The notes under the pieces: model-generated
Seen by the model: only the letters and a program-made list of their open reading frames with translations
What the model was told of the DNA's origin: nothing
The model's database searches: none
Part shown: positions 26,993 to 35,725 of the stretch, piece by piece
Numbering within the stretch: the first letter of the stretch is position 1
Layout of the letters: each line of letters starts with the position of its first letter
Program-made: the position numbers and the translations under genes
Source: an uncultured Colwellia sp.
GTDB lineage: Bacteria > Pseudomonadota > Gammaproteobacteria > Enterobacterales > Alteromonadaceae
NCBI GenBank assembly: GCA_913058395.1
Contig: CAJXQI010000012.1
Span: 62,001 to 126,000 of the forward strand
Reading direction: 5' to 3'
Length of the DNA: 64,000 nt

Positions 26993-28003
26993 ATGAATAA
27001 AACCTTCATTGCATTATTTTTTTTGCTATTACCGTTATTTGGTCATACGGCTGAACTTATTGCAGACAAAAGCGTTCTCACTGAAAGGGACTGTTTTGGA
27101 CGTAACTTTGCAAGTTATGACACTTGGCGAACGTTTATTAGCAATAAGCTCGCGAAGAAAATTAAAAATGTTGATATGCGTGCTAAGAGATTAGCAGCCT
27201 TTGATCGTAAATTCACAGCTGCTGACTTTAACCGTTTTAAAACGGGACTTTCCTGTCGAAATTTTCAATATGTAGTTGATGGTAATAAAGTTAAAGGCTT
27301 TATTATCCAGCCAAAAAATATTACTGAAAAATTACCAGTAGTGATTTATAACCGTGGTGGTAATGGCGATTTTGGCCGCGTTGTATTTGCTTCCATGGTA
27401 CGTAATTTGTTTCCAATTGCAGAGCAGGGCTTTGTTGTTATTGGCAGTCAATATCGTGGTACCTTCTACAAAGATAAGACACATAATGATGAGTTTGGTG
27501 GTAAAGATGTCGATGACGTTACCGCGTTATTCAAGCTTATTCCAAATATATCTAGCGCGGATGAAAATAGAGTCGGTATGTTTGGCGCCAGTCGTGGCGG
27601 TATGCAAACGTATTTAACATTAAAGCAAATGGATAAAGTAAAAGCAGTCGCGGTTATTGCGGGTGTTTCAGATTTAACTATTGGCTTGGAAGAAAGGCCC
27701 ATAATGGCTAAAGTGCATCAAAAGCGTATTCCTAATTATGCACAGAATAAGCAAGCAGAACTTGAAAAACGTTCAGTGTTAAAATGGCTCGATAAAATTC
27801 CACAAGATGTGCCCATTTTATTAGTTCATGGTATGTCTGACGAACGTGTTTCAGTTGAGCAGTCTATAACGTTAGCCGAAGCATTAGAAAAAGCTGATAT
27901 GCCGCATAAGCTGGTACTTTATCCTGGCGATAATCACGGACTAGTTCAAAATAAAGCGAAAGCAACGCAGGAAATCGTTGCTTGGTTTAACGCCTATTTA
28001 TAG
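26993..28003 (+). CDS. Secreted alpha/beta hydrolase, prolyl-oligopeptidase (S9)-like
   Basis: 336 residues with a signal peptide (KTFIALFFLLLPLFGHTAE). The catalytic triad is readable: nucleophile Ser in GMFGASRGGMQTYL, Asp in LVHGMSDERVSVEQS and His in YPGDNHGLV. The core resembles the peptidase S9 catalytic domain without a propeller. An oxyanion segment YNRGGNGDFGRV precedes it. It would act in the periplasm or outside; a peptide or ester substrate is possible. It converges on waaA with only 17 bp between stops. Confidence 0.87.
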   Translation: MNKTFIALFFLLLPLFGHTAELIADKSVLTERDCFGRNFASYDTWRTFISNKLAKKIKNVDMRAKRLAAFDRKFTAADFNRFKTGLSCRNFQYVVDGNKVKGFIIQPKNITEKLPVVIYNRGGNGDFGRVVFASMVRNLFPIAEQGFVVIGSQYRGTFYKDKTHNDEFGGKDVDDVTALFKLIPNISSADENRVGMFGASRGGMQTYLTLKQMDKVKAVAVIAGVSDLTIGLEERPIMAKVHQKRIPNYAQNKQAELEKRSVLKWLDKIPQDVPILLVHGMSDERVSVEQSITLAEALEKADMPHKLVLYPGDNHGLVQNKAKATQEIVAWFNAYL

Positions 28004-28020
28004 CTCGCCTAAATGCTCAA

Positions 28021-29310
28021 CTAGTTAAGTAAATTTTGCAAAGCAGTTAATGAGCGTTGAGTCGCTCCTTGATTTGCCTGTACCACTTGATAAGCATTTT
28101 TCCCTAGTAATTGTGCTGCAGTGTTATCTGATAATAATCGTAGCACTTCAGTTGCTAACGTTTGTGGCATAGTGTCATTTTCGGCAATTTGTACTATTGC
28201 TTGTGCTGAGATGAGTTGGAGTAATATTTCCTTAAAATTACTCATATTTGGGCCAACGATGACTGGTTTGTGAAATAATGCTGGCTCTAATGGGTTGTGA
28301 CCACCTATTTCGTTAAAACTTCCCCCCATGGTAACCACATCAGCTAATGCGCAAGTCGCTAACAGTTCACCTAAGGTATCAATAATCCACACATTGGTAC
28401 TGAGTGTTACTGCTTGTTTTTTGCTACGTTTAAGCACTTGGTTATCAGCCTCTTCTGCTAATTTAGCCACTTGCTCAAATCGTTCAGGGTGGCGCGGCAC
28501 AATAATCAACAATGCTGAGTTATCTTGTTGTTTTACTAGCTCAAAGGCTTTTAGCGCTAATGCTTCGTCACCGGGGTGAGTACTGGCAATCAGCCAAGTA
28601 TTACGCTTTTCGATTATTAGATTTGCTAGCTCTGTTTGTTTGGCTGCAACATCAGCATTCAATGAAATATCAAACTTTAAATTACCTGATAACTGGCATC
28701 GATCTGTGCTTGCTCCCATGGCAAGGTAATTATCTTGATTGACTTGGCTTTGGGTTAATATACTGTCAAAGCGCTGAATGGCTGGCGTGATCAACCAATG
28801 AAGCTTTTGATAACTGCCCATTGATTTATCTGATAAACGCCCGTTAACCAACAGTAGCTTGATGTTTTTAGCTTGGCATTGGGCGATTAAATTTGGCCAT
28901 AATTCAGTTTCCATAAAAACCATGGCTTGAGGCTTTAAGCGTTGTAAAAACAGCTGTGTTGAAATTATATTATCGAGCGGTAAGTAGCAGTGTTGTACTT
29001 GTTTACCAAAAAGTTTGCTGACTTGTGCTGACCCCGTTGGCGTGAAGGTCGTTACCGTAATAGCAGTATTCGGATGTTGAGCAATTAGCTGAGTAATAAA
29101 AGGTTTAAGAGCGATAACTTCGCCAACACTCGCCGCATGAACAACAATGCCGCCAGTTTTTAATTTTTTTGATAGTAAGCCTAAACGTTCGGTAAGCCGT
29201 AGGCGATATTCTGGGTGATTAATTGAGCGGATAAACAATACGATTAAAAGTATTGGCGTTAATAATAAAAACACTAAACGGTAAAGGAATAAAGCTAAAA
29301 AATTTCGCAC
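28021..29310 (-). CDS. waaA: 3-deoxy-D-manno-octulosonic acid transferase
   Basis: 429-residue membrane-anchored Kdo transferase (KdtA) that attaches Kdo to lipid IVA. The N-terminal anchor (FLALFLYRLVFLLLTPILLI) is followed by IVVHAASVGEVIALKPFI with the catalytic Glu. The C-terminal GT-B half carries ADVVTMGGSFNEIGGHNPLE with the CMP-Kdo site. Length matches E. coli WaaA (425). The co-resident kdkA suggests a monofunctional single-Kdo enzyme (inference). It marks the right end of the conserved housekeeping neighbourhood. Confidence 0.97.
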   Translation of the reverse strand: MRNFLALFLYRLVFLLLTPILLIVLFIRSINHPEYRLRLTERLGLLSKKLKTGGIVVHAASVGEVIALKPFITQLIAQHPNTAITVTTFTPTGSAQVSKLFGKQVQHCYLPLDNIISTQLFLQRLKPQAMVFMETELWPNLIAQCQAKNIKLLLVNGRLSDKSMGSYQKLHWLITPAIQRFDSILTQSQVNQDNYLAMGASTDRCQLSGNLKFDISLNADVAAKQTELANLIIEKRNTWLIASTHPGDEALALKAFELVKQQDNSALLIIVPRHPERFEQVAKLAEEADNQVLKRSKKQAVTLSTNVWIIDTLGELLATCALADVVTMGGSFNEIGGHNPLEPALFHKPVIVGPNMSNFKEILLQLISAQAIVQIAENDTMPQTLATEVLRLLSDNTAAQLLGKNAYQVVQANQGATQRSLTALQNLLN

Positions 29311-29425
29311 TTAAACGGACTCAAAATCAACTGTCTATGCTCACTAGTATACCTAAAGATGATAGTAAGCGGATTAATTCTTATGTTTTGATAACGCAAT
29401 TAATTTGCTTGCTCAGCGTTAAGGT

Positions 29426-29866
29426 TTATCTTTCAAATATGGTATCTAAAATAATGGAGGAGTTAGTTCTTTCTACACCTTCTGTTGAACACACCATATT
29501 GAGTACCTCACTAAGCTTTTCTAAGGTGCTGGCTTGTATGGTGACTAACAAGTCATACTCACCGCTAATAGAATAAATATGGCTAATTTGGTGTACTTTT
29601 CTTAGTGCGACACAAATGGTTTTTCTTAAGTTTGGATTTACTTTTAATGACACATTCGACGAAATCAATCCGCTAGTATATTCACTGCCCAATACCACGC
29701 TGTAGGCTTCAATAACTTTATTATTCTCAAGTTTATTAAGACGATTTTGTATTGCGGTTCTGGAAACGCCTGTTGCTCTAGCAATATCAGAAATACTTGC
29801 TCTGGCATTCACACGTAATATTGCCAATAATTCTTCATCTTTTTCAGTTAGCAAACTACACTCCAT
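29426..29866 (-). CDS. Lrp/AsnC family transcriptional regulator
   Basis: 146 residues. N-terminal helix-turn-helix (ARASISDIARATGVSRTAIQ, then NRLNKLE) and a C-terminal RAM/AsnC-type ligand-binding domain (ISGEYDLLVTIQASTLEKLS). It is divergent from kbl-tdh with 176 bp between starts. Lrp-family proteins often control the neighbouring amino-acid catabolic operon; in E. coli Lrp itself controls kbl-tdh. It probably senses an amino acid such as threonine or glycine (inference). Confidence 0.93.
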   Translation of the reverse strand: MECSLLTEKDEELLAILRVNARASISDIARATGVSRTAIQNRLNKLENNKVIEAYSVVLGSEYTSGLISSNVSLKVNPNLRKTICVALRKVHQISHIYSISGEYDLLVTIQASTLEKLSEVLNMVCSTEGVERTNSSIILDTIFER

Positions 29867-29904
29867 ATGCCAATAAATTCATAAAACAGCCATTAATTTA
29901 CACT

Positions 29905-29924
29905 TTGACACCTGTATATGTCAA
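29905..29924. promoter_or_regulatory. Candidate operator between the Lrp-type gene and kbl
   Basis: TTGACA-N8-TGTCAA is a perfect 6-bp inverted repeat in the divergent intergenic region, 38 bp from the regulator start. Dyads of this size suit an Lrp/AsnC dimer. The left arm could also be a -35 element. Confidence 0.45.
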
Positions 29925-30042
29925 TTTAACTATAAGAAAGGTCATATTAACAAATTAGTGTCACTTTTTTATCTTATCTTAAAGGCTGATAATAGTGCTA
30001 TTGAACGACAAACATACATCAACATTATTTTAAGGAATTAAC

Positions 30043-31257
30043 GTGACTGATTCTGCATCAACGAAAGGTTTTTACTCGCATTTAACTGCACAAATAGAGC
30101 AAGTAAAAGAAGATGGTTTATACAAAGCTGAGCGTGTTATTACTACCGCACAGCAACCACAAATAGCAGTAAACACTGGTGAAGATGTTGTGAACTTTTG
30201 TGCTAATAACTACTTAGGATTAGCCAATCATCCATCGTTAATTGCTGCCGCTAAAGAAGGTTTAGACGAGCACGGCTTTGGTATGGCGTCAGTGCGCTTT
30301 ATTTGTGGTACGCAAGATATTCATAAAACCTTAGAGCAAAAATTAAGTAATTTCTTAGGCATGGAAGATACCATTTTATATTCTTCTTGTTTTGATGCTA
30401 ATGCTGGTTTATTTGAAACATTATTAGGCCCTGAAGACGCGATTATTTCTGATTCTTTAAACCATGCTTCAATCATTGATGGTGTTCGTTTATGTAAAGC
30501 AAAACGTTTTCGTTACGCAAACAACGACGCAGCAGAGCTAGAAGCACGCTTAATAGAAGCTGATGAAGCTGGCGCTCGTTTTAAGTTAATTGCTACTGAT
30601 GGCGTATTTTCAATGGACGGTGTTATTGCCAACTTGAAAGCCGTTTGTGATTTAGCTGATAAATACAATGCTATGGTAATGGTTGATGATTCACACGCAG
30701 TTGGTTTTGTTGGAGAACAAGGCCGTGGTAGCCATGAGTACTGTGAAGTAATGGGTCGTGTAGACATTATTACTGGTACATTAGGTAAAGCAATGGGGGG
30801 CGCGTCAGGCGGTTACACTGCAGCTAAAAAAGAAGTGGTTGAATGGTTACGTCAACGTTCACGTCCTTACTTATTCTCAAACTCTTTAGCTCCTGCAATT
30901 GTTAATGCGTCAATTAAAGTGATTGATTTATTAGCCGACGGTGATGAGTTACGTAAAACCTTGAAAGACAATGCTTCATACTTTAGAACGCAAATGGAAG
31001 CTGCTGGCTTTACTTGTGCTGGTGCAGACCACGCTATTGTTCCTGTGATGTTAGGTGACGCAAAAGTGGCAAGTGCTATGGCCGATCGTTTATTAGCTGA
31101 AGGTATTTATGTTATTGGCTTCTCATTCCCAGTTGTACCAAAAGGCCAAGCACGTATTCGTACACAAATCTCTGCAGCGCATACTAAAGCTGAATTAGAT
31201 AAAGCAATTGAAGCCTTTATCCGTATCGGCAAAGAAATGAAAGTGATTGAGGGTTAA
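30043..31257 (+). CDS. kbl: Glycine C-acetyltransferase (2-amino-3-ketobutyrate CoA ligase)
   Basis: 404-residue PLP enzyme that splits 2-amino-3-ketobutyrate with CoA into glycine and acetyl-CoA, the second step of threonine catabolism. PLP-binding Lys249 lies in [24 protein letters not shown] carries the cofactor-contacting Asp and His. [14 protein letters not shown] and the C-terminal [14 protein letters not shown] are typical of the alpha-oxoamine synthase family. tdh follows after 2 bp, confirming kbl rather than BioF or HemA. Confidence 0.97.
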   Translation: MTDSASTKGFYSHLTAQIEQVKEDGLYKAERVITTAQQPQIAVNTGEDVVNFCANNYLGLANHPSLIAAAKEGLDEHGFGMASVRFICGTQDIHKTLEQKLSNFLGMEDTILYSSCFDANAGLFETLLGPEDAIISDSLNHASIIDGVRLCKAKRFRYANNDAAELEARLIEADEAGARFKLIATDGVFSMDGVIANLKAVCDLADKYNAMVMVDDSHAVGFVGEQGRGSHEYCEVMGRVDIITGTLGKAMGGASGGYTAAKKEVVEWLRQRSRPYLFSNSLAPAIVNASIKVIDLLADGDELRKTLKDNASYFRTQMEAAGFTCAGADHAIVPVMLGDAKVASAMADRLLAEGIYVIGFSFPVVPKGQARIRTQISAAHTKAELDKAIEAFIRIGKEMKVIEG

Positions 31258-31259
31258 TA

Positions 31260-32285
31260 ATGAAAGCTTTAGCAAAATTAAAGGCAGAACCGGGCATTTG
31301 GATGACCGACTCACCTAAGCCGGAGCTAGGTCATAATGACCTGTTAATCAAAATTAAAAAAACGGCTATTTGTGGCACTGATATCCACATTTATAACTGG
31401 GATGAATGGTCGCAAAAAACTATTCCAGTACCTATGGTTGTTGGTCATGAATATGCTGGCGAAGTAGTGGGCATTGGCCAAGAAGTACGTGGTTTTTCTT
31501 TAGGCGATCGCGTTTCAGGCGAAGGGCACATTACTTGTGGCCATTGTCGTAACTGTCGTGGTGGTCGTACGCATTTATGTCGTAATACTGTTGGTGTTGG
31601 TGTTAACCGCGAAGGTTCATTTGCTGAATACTTAGTCATTCCGGCATTTAATGCTTTTAAATTACCCGATGAAATTTCTGATGATTTAGCCGCAATTTTT
31701 GACCCATTTGGCAACGCTGTACATACCGCCTTATCGTTTGATTTAGTCGGTGAAGACGTATTAATTACTGGCGCAGGCCCTATTGGTATTATGGCGGCAG
31801 CGGTAGCGAAACACGTTGGTGCTCGTCATGTTGTTATTACTGATGTTAATGAATACCGTTTAGACCTTGCTCGCCAAATGGGCGCAACGCGCGCGGTTGA
31901 TGTTAGCAAAGAAAAGTTAACAGATGTGATGGTTGAATTAGGCATGACCGAAGGTTTTGATGTGGGTATGGAAATGTCAGGTGTGCCTTCAGCATTTACC
32001 GATATGTTAGCCAACATGAATAATGGCGGAAAAATTGCCATGCTAGGTATTCCTGGACAAGATATGGCGATTGATTGGAGCCAAATTATCTTTAAAGGTT
32101 TAACTATTAAAGGCATTTACGGTCGAGAAATGTTTGAAACTTGGTACAAAATGGCAAGTTTGATTCAATCTGGCTTAGATTTATCACCAATTATCACTCA
32201 TCACTTTAATATTGATGATTTTCAGCAAGGTTTTGATATCATGCGCTCAGGACAATCAGGCAAAGTTATCTTAAATTGGGAATAA
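31260..32285 (+). CDS. tdh: L-threonine 3-dehydrogenase
   Basis: 341-residue zinc-dependent MDR enzyme, same length as E. coli Tdh. It oxidises L-threonine to 2-amino-3-ketobutyrate with NAD+. Catalytic zinc ligands lie in [15 protein letters not shown] and [12 protein letters not shown]; the structural zinc lobe [15 protein letters not shown] is intact. The Rossmann motif is [15 protein letters not shown]. It follows kbl directly, forming the standard threonine-to-glycine unit. Confidence 0.98.
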   Translation: MKALAKLKAEPGIWMTDSPKPELGHNDLLIKIKKTAICGTDIHIYNWDEWSQKTIPVPMVVGHEYAGEVVGIGQEVRGFSLGDRVSGEGHITCGHCRNCRGGRTHLCRNTVGVGVNREGSFAEYLVIPAFNAFKLPDEISDDLAAIFDPFGNAVHTALSFDLVGEDVLITGAGPIGIMAAAVAKHVGARHVVITDVNEYRLDLARQMGATRAVDVSKEKLTDVMVELGMTEGFDVGMEMSGVPSAFTDMLANMNNGGKIAMLGIPGQDMAIDWSQIIFKGLTIKGIYGREMFETWYKMASLIQSGLDLSPIITHHFNIDDFQQGFDIMRSGQSGKVILNWE

Positions 32286-32291
32286 TGAATA

Positions 32292-32624
32292 ATGGCAAGT
32301 AGCGAAGAAAATTTTAAACATATGCAAATCAGTGAACTGCATAAGGTATTAGCTGATGAATCACATGTGGTAGTTGATATTCGCGACCCAGCGTCGTTTC
32401 AAGCTGGCCATATTCCTAATGCTTTGCATTTGAGTAATGAAAGTTTACCTGACTTTTTACGTGATGCTGATTTTGATGCCCCTGTTGTGGTTTGCTGTTA
32501 CCACGGTATTTCAAGTCAGCAAGCAGCGCAGTTTCTGATCAGTCAAGATTTCACCGAAGTGTATTCACTTGATGGTGGCTTTACTGATTGGCAATTACAG
32601 TATCCGGAAGCTGTTGCACGTTAA
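32292..32624 (+). CDS. glpE: Thiosulfate sulfurtransferase GlpE
   Basis: 110-residue single-domain rhodanese. The active-site loop CCYHGISS carries the persulfide Cys, and the CDC25-like hydrophobic frame ([20 protein letters not shown]) is intact. It transfers sulfur from thiosulfate to thiophilic acceptors in the cytoplasm. In E. coli it belongs to the glp regulon beside glpG; here the glpE-glpG pair follows tdh by 6 bp. Its stop overlaps the glpG start (TAATG). Confidence 0.94.
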   Translation: MASSEENFKHMQISELHKVLADESHVVVDIRDPASFQAGHIPNALHLSNESLPDFLRDADFDAPVVVCCYHGISSQQAAQFLISQDFTEVYSLDGGFTDWQLQYPEAVAR

Positions 32625-33490
32625 TGATGACTGAAGATCTGCGCCCACTGGTTAGTGTTCAACATCACAATATCGCGTTACTGTTTTGTGATTATGTTGG
32701 CACTATTGGGGTTAAGGCGCAGGTAGTCCCTGAAAGTGAAGGCTTTGTTATTTATTGCTCGCAGGATAAATATGATTTAGCCCTGACTGAATTCAAGCAA
32801 TTTATTGAACAACCTCATCACGCTAAATATCAGCAGGCTGCTTGGCAAAATGGCACCATAGCTGATGTAGAGCCACATTCTCCCGCCTTATTAAGTAGTT
32901 TTAAAGAACAATTCTTTGCCCACGCTGGCTTGGTGACGTTAACCATATTTAGTTTATGTTGGTTAGTGTTTATTGCTAGCGAACTAGGTTGGGCTACGGT
33001 TATTTTTCAGCAACTACAGTTTTATCCGCAGCTTACGATTGAACAAATTACGCAAGCGCCGCATCGTTTATTAGGTCCTGCGTTGTTCCATTTTTCATGG
33101 CTACATATAGTTTTTAATACCATGTGGTGGTGGCAACTGGGCGGGGCTATTGAAAAGGCATTTGGTAAAGCCAGCTTAATCAAAATATTTTTAGCGACCG
33201 CGTTGGCTTCTAATATAGGTCAGTTTTTGGTTGATGGGCCATATTTTGGTGGTTTATCTGGCGTTGTTTATGGCTTGGTTGGCTATGTGTGGTGGCTTGG
33301 TTGGTTAATGCCAGAAAAAGGCTTAACCTTATCAAAACCTATTATTGGCTTTATGCTGTTTTGGTTGTTATTGGGCTATACCACTATACTGCCGTTTAAT
33401 ATTGCCAATACCGCACATCTATTAGGCTTGATCAGTGGTTGTTGTTTAGCTTATATCAAAGTGCTAAAAGAAAAAAAGCACACTAGCTAA
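32624..33490 (+). CDS. glpG: Rhomboid intramembrane serine protease GlpG
   Basis: 288 residues from the ATG at 32624 (a second ATG follows directly). The frame is open 36 bp further upstream inside glpE, but the overlapping TAATG is the natural start. The cytoplasmic N-terminal domain is followed by six TM segments. Catalytic Ser is in GGLSGVVYGLVGY, and the His is in NTAHLLGLISG; the L1 loop WR-type helix region and HFSWLHIVFNTMWWWQLGG match GlpG. Such proteases cleave membrane proteins in the inner membrane. This is a general rhomboid, not a short rhombosortase. Confidence 0.95.
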   Translation: MMTEDLRPLVSVQHHNIALLFCDYVGTIGVKAQVVPESEGFVIYCSQDKYDLALTEFKQFIEQPHHAKYQQAAWQNGTIADVEPHSPALLSSFKEQFFAHAGLVTLTIFSLCWLVFIASELGWATVIFQQLQFYPQLTIEQITQAPHRLLGPALFHFSWLHIVFNTMWWWQLGGAIEKAFGKASLIKIFLATALASNIGQFLVDGPYFGGLSGVVYGLVGYVWWLGWLMPEKGLTLSKPIIGFMLFWLLLGYTTILPFNIANTAHLLGLISGCCLAYIKVLKEKKHTS

Positions 33491-33508
33491 GGCTAAAATG
33501 TGCTTTTT
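33473..33508. terminator. Terminator of the kbl-tdh-glpE-glpG operon
   Basis: Perfect 10-bp stem AAAAAGCACA (33473-33482) / TGTGCTTTTT (33499-33508). The left arm overlaps the last glpG codons. It may also end the convergent FliL-like gene. Confidence 0.85.
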
Positions 33509-33563
33509 ATTGCTGTCATATCATCGCTAATAATAGCTAGTTGTTGCTTCTAATTACCTGAAA

Positions 33564-33944
33564 TTAATTATCTAACCATTGAGTAAATAATAATTTTTTA
33601 ATTAATGGCTTACCCGTTTCTTTTTCCAGTAATTGCTTCACTTTTTCTTCGCATAAACGTTGAATTTCATGACGGCCATTAATTGATTTAACTTTTGATT
33701 CAGGTTGCTGACCAATAATATTGATAATTGCGTCACGAAGTAACGGCGAGTGATGTTCAACAACTTCGTAGTTAGAAGCATCTTCAATCATCAGTTCTAC
33801 TGTTAGACGGACATAGCCCATTTTTTTCTTTACGGCGACGTAGTTAGTCACAATAGATGGTTCAAAGCCAAAGTATGCATAGTCAGCCGCTTTAGCTGAT
33901 GTTGCACTTAGTAGCGCTAGCAATAAAATAAAAGGCATTTTCAT
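33564..33944 (-). CDS. FliL-like flagellar basal body-associated protein (orphan)
   Basis: About 126 residues from the ATG at 33944. An ATG 51 bp upstream is possible, but starting at MKMPFILLLALLSATSAKA gives a clean signal peptide. The body has the FliL pattern: a strand pair (YVRLTVELMIEDASNYEVVE), then HHSPLLRDAIINIIGQQ and a C-terminal helix (RLCEEKVKQLLEKETG) followed by KKLLFTQW. FliL associates with stators of the flagellar motor. Here a cleavable signal replaces the usual TM anchor and no flagellar gene is adjacent, so it may be a specialised periplasmic paralogue. Confidence 0.85.
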   Translation of the reverse strand: MKMPFILLLALLSATSAKAADYAYFGFEPSIVTNYVAVKKKMGYVRLTVELMIEDASNYEVVEHHSPLLRDAIINIIGQQPESKVKSINGRHEIQRLCEEKVKQLLEKETGKPLIKKLLFTQWLDN

Positions 33945-34206
33945 AACACGAGAACTCAAATCAAAATTGGTTAATTGCTTAAGTAGCATACGCAAACAAT
34001 GTAATAGCTTTCAATAATAACGTGAATCTTATTTGTGTGCTGCACTATTTGCTGATTTTTTTTAACGCGCAATAGCTAACAGCTAAAATACAACTGCAAG
34101 GTAAATTTGTTGCTGAAGGAGGCGGTCAATAAGCTATATTTTTACTTGTCTAAACGCTATCATACGTCGTTTTTCGCAACTTTAGTTATAGGCATCTTTT
34201 CTGAGT

Positions 34207-34770
34207 ATGACAGCACAGCATTCTTTATTTCCTGTACAAATGACAGCAACTTGGCAAGAACCAAGTAGCGTCATAGTTAGTAATACCTTACGCGACTGGT
34301 TGCTTGACCCTGCATCTTTAACGGCAAGGCTAAAAAAACATAGTGAGCAATTTCGTGTTGCAGTACTTGGTCAAGCTATAGAAGCGTGTAGTGATATTGA
34401 AGCCAATGCTGATATTTTAGCTGGCGAGCAAGTGTTAGTGCGTGAAGTGTTGTTATATTGCGATGAGGTACCACAAGTTTTTGCTCGTAGCTTATTACCA
34501 CTTAGCTCGCTAACTGGCGAGCAGCAACAGTTAGCCCATTTAGGCACGCAGTCATTAGGGCAAGTACTTTTTAATCATCCTGACTTAGTGCGTAAAAAGA
34601 TAGAAGTGGCCGCTTTCGATCAGCAATCAAGTGTTGCGAAAATTGCTGAACACTTATCATTAAAAGTGTTACAGCCAATGTGGGGCCGTCGTTCAGTATT
34701 TGTACTCGACGCTAAACCATTAATGGTGGCGGAAGTTTTCCTGCCTGGTGCTTTTGCATATCAAGAATAG
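34207..34770 (+). CDS. ubiC: Chorismate--pyruvate lyase UbiC
   Basis: 187-residue enzyme that converts chorismate to 4-hydroxybenzoate, the first committed step of ubiquinone synthesis. Family marks include [14 protein letters not shown] near the N-terminus, [20 protein letters not shown] with the product-binding Arg, and C-terminal [20 protein letters not shown]. It is slightly longer than E. coli UbiC (165). ubiA follows after 12 bp. Confidence 0.95.
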   Translation: MTAQHSLFPVQMTATWQEPSSVIVSNTLRDWLLDPASLTARLKKHSEQFRVAVLGQAIEACSDIEANADILAGEQVLVREVLLYCDEVPQVFARSLLPLSSLTGEQQQLAHLGTQSLGQVLFNHPDLVRKKIEVAAFDQQSSVAKIAEHLSLKVLQPMWGRRSVFVLDAKPLMVAEVFLPGAFAYQE

Positions 34771-34782
34771 AAAGGTATTACA

Positions 34783-35643
34783 TTGAGTGAGTTAACGGAA
34801 AAATTAACAGCAATTAAGCAAATTACCCGCATGGACAAACCTATTGGGACCTATTTGTTATTGTGGCCAACGTATTGGGCATTATGGATTGCCTCTGATG
34901 GCTGGCCAACTTTGCATATGCTGTTGGTGTTTACTTTAGGTGTATTTTTGATGCGCAGTGCTGGTTGTGTGATTAACGACTTTGCCGATCGTAAAATAGA
35001 CGGTGCAGTAAAGCGCACGCAAAACCGGCCTTTAGTTACTGGAGCATTGTCCAGTAGTGAAGCGTTACAATTATTCGCAACATTTATTCTATTCTCGCTT
35101 GGCTTAGTACTGACCTTAAGTAACTACACCATTATGCTCTCTTTTGTTGCGGTACTTTTGGCGGCCAGCTACCCATTTATGAAGCGTATTACGCATTTTC
35201 CGCAAGTGGTGCTTGGCGCTGCATTTAGTTGGGGAATGATTATGGTTTTTGCTCAAGAACAAGGACAGATACCGGTTGTTGCTTGGCTATTATTTACCGC
35301 GAATGTTTTATGGACGGTTGCTTACGATACTATGTATGCCATGGTTGACCGTGATGATGACTTGCGAATTGGTGTTAAGTCGACGGCAATAATATTTGGT
35401 AACAACGATAAGCGCATTATCTTATTTTTGCAGTTAATGACCTTAGCTATATTATTCACTGTTGGTGATATATTAGCGTTTGGTTGGCCTTATCAATTGT
35501 CTTTAGTGGTTGCTGCGGGATTCTTCTCTTATCAGCAAATATTAATTGCAGGGCGTGAACGTGAACGTTGCTTTCAAGCATTTTTAAACAATCACTATGT
35601 TGGTTTGGTGGTTTTTATTGGCGTTACTGTTGAATACTTATAG
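34783..35643 (+). CDS. ubiA: 4-hydroxybenzoate polyprenyltransferase UbiA
   Basis: 286-residue integral membrane prenyltransferase that attaches the polyprenyl tail to 4-hydroxybenzoate. Both Asp-rich Mg/diphosphate motifs are present: INDFADRKIDGAVKRT and YDTMYAMVDRDDDL. About eight TM helices are visible. The start is TTG with AAAGG upstream. It forms an operon with ubiC and ends in the bidirectional terminator shared with plsB. Confidence 0.97.
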   Translation: MSELTEKLTAIKQITRMDKPIGTYLLLWPTYWALWIASDGWPTLHMLLVFTLGVFLMRSAGCVINDFADRKIDGAVKRTQNRPLVTGALSSSEALQLFATFILFSLGLVLTLSNYTIMLSFVAVLLAASYPFMKRITHFPQVVLGAAFSWGMIMVFAQEQGQIPVVAWLLFTANVLWTVAYDTMYAMVDRDDDLRIGVKSTAIIFGNNDKRIILFLQLMTLAILFTVGDILAFGWPYQLSLVVAAGFFSYQQILIAGRERERCFQAFLNNHYVGLVVFIGVTVEYL

Positions 35644-35673
35644 TGCTTAAGTAACCATCTAGGTAAATCAATC

Positions 35674-35715
35674 AGCATTTATTCGTTCTGAGCAATACGA
35701 ATAAATGCTTATTTT
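35674..35715. terminator. Bidirectional terminator between ubiA and plsB
   Basis: Perfect 13-bp inverted repeat AGCATTTATTCGT (35674-35686) / ACGAATAAATGCT (35697-35709) with a 10-nt loop, flanked by A/T-rich runs on both sides. Confidence 0.9.
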
Positions 35716-35725
35716 AGCTATATGT

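Noticed and set aside
29253-29576. 107-codon plus-strand frame across the waaA-Lrp gap
   Set aside because: It overlaps waaA and the Lrp-type gene antisense and lacks recognisable features.
32588-32623. 12-residue upstream extension of GlpG
   Set aside because: It lies inside glpE and has no ribosome binding site; the overlapping TAATG start at 32624 is better.
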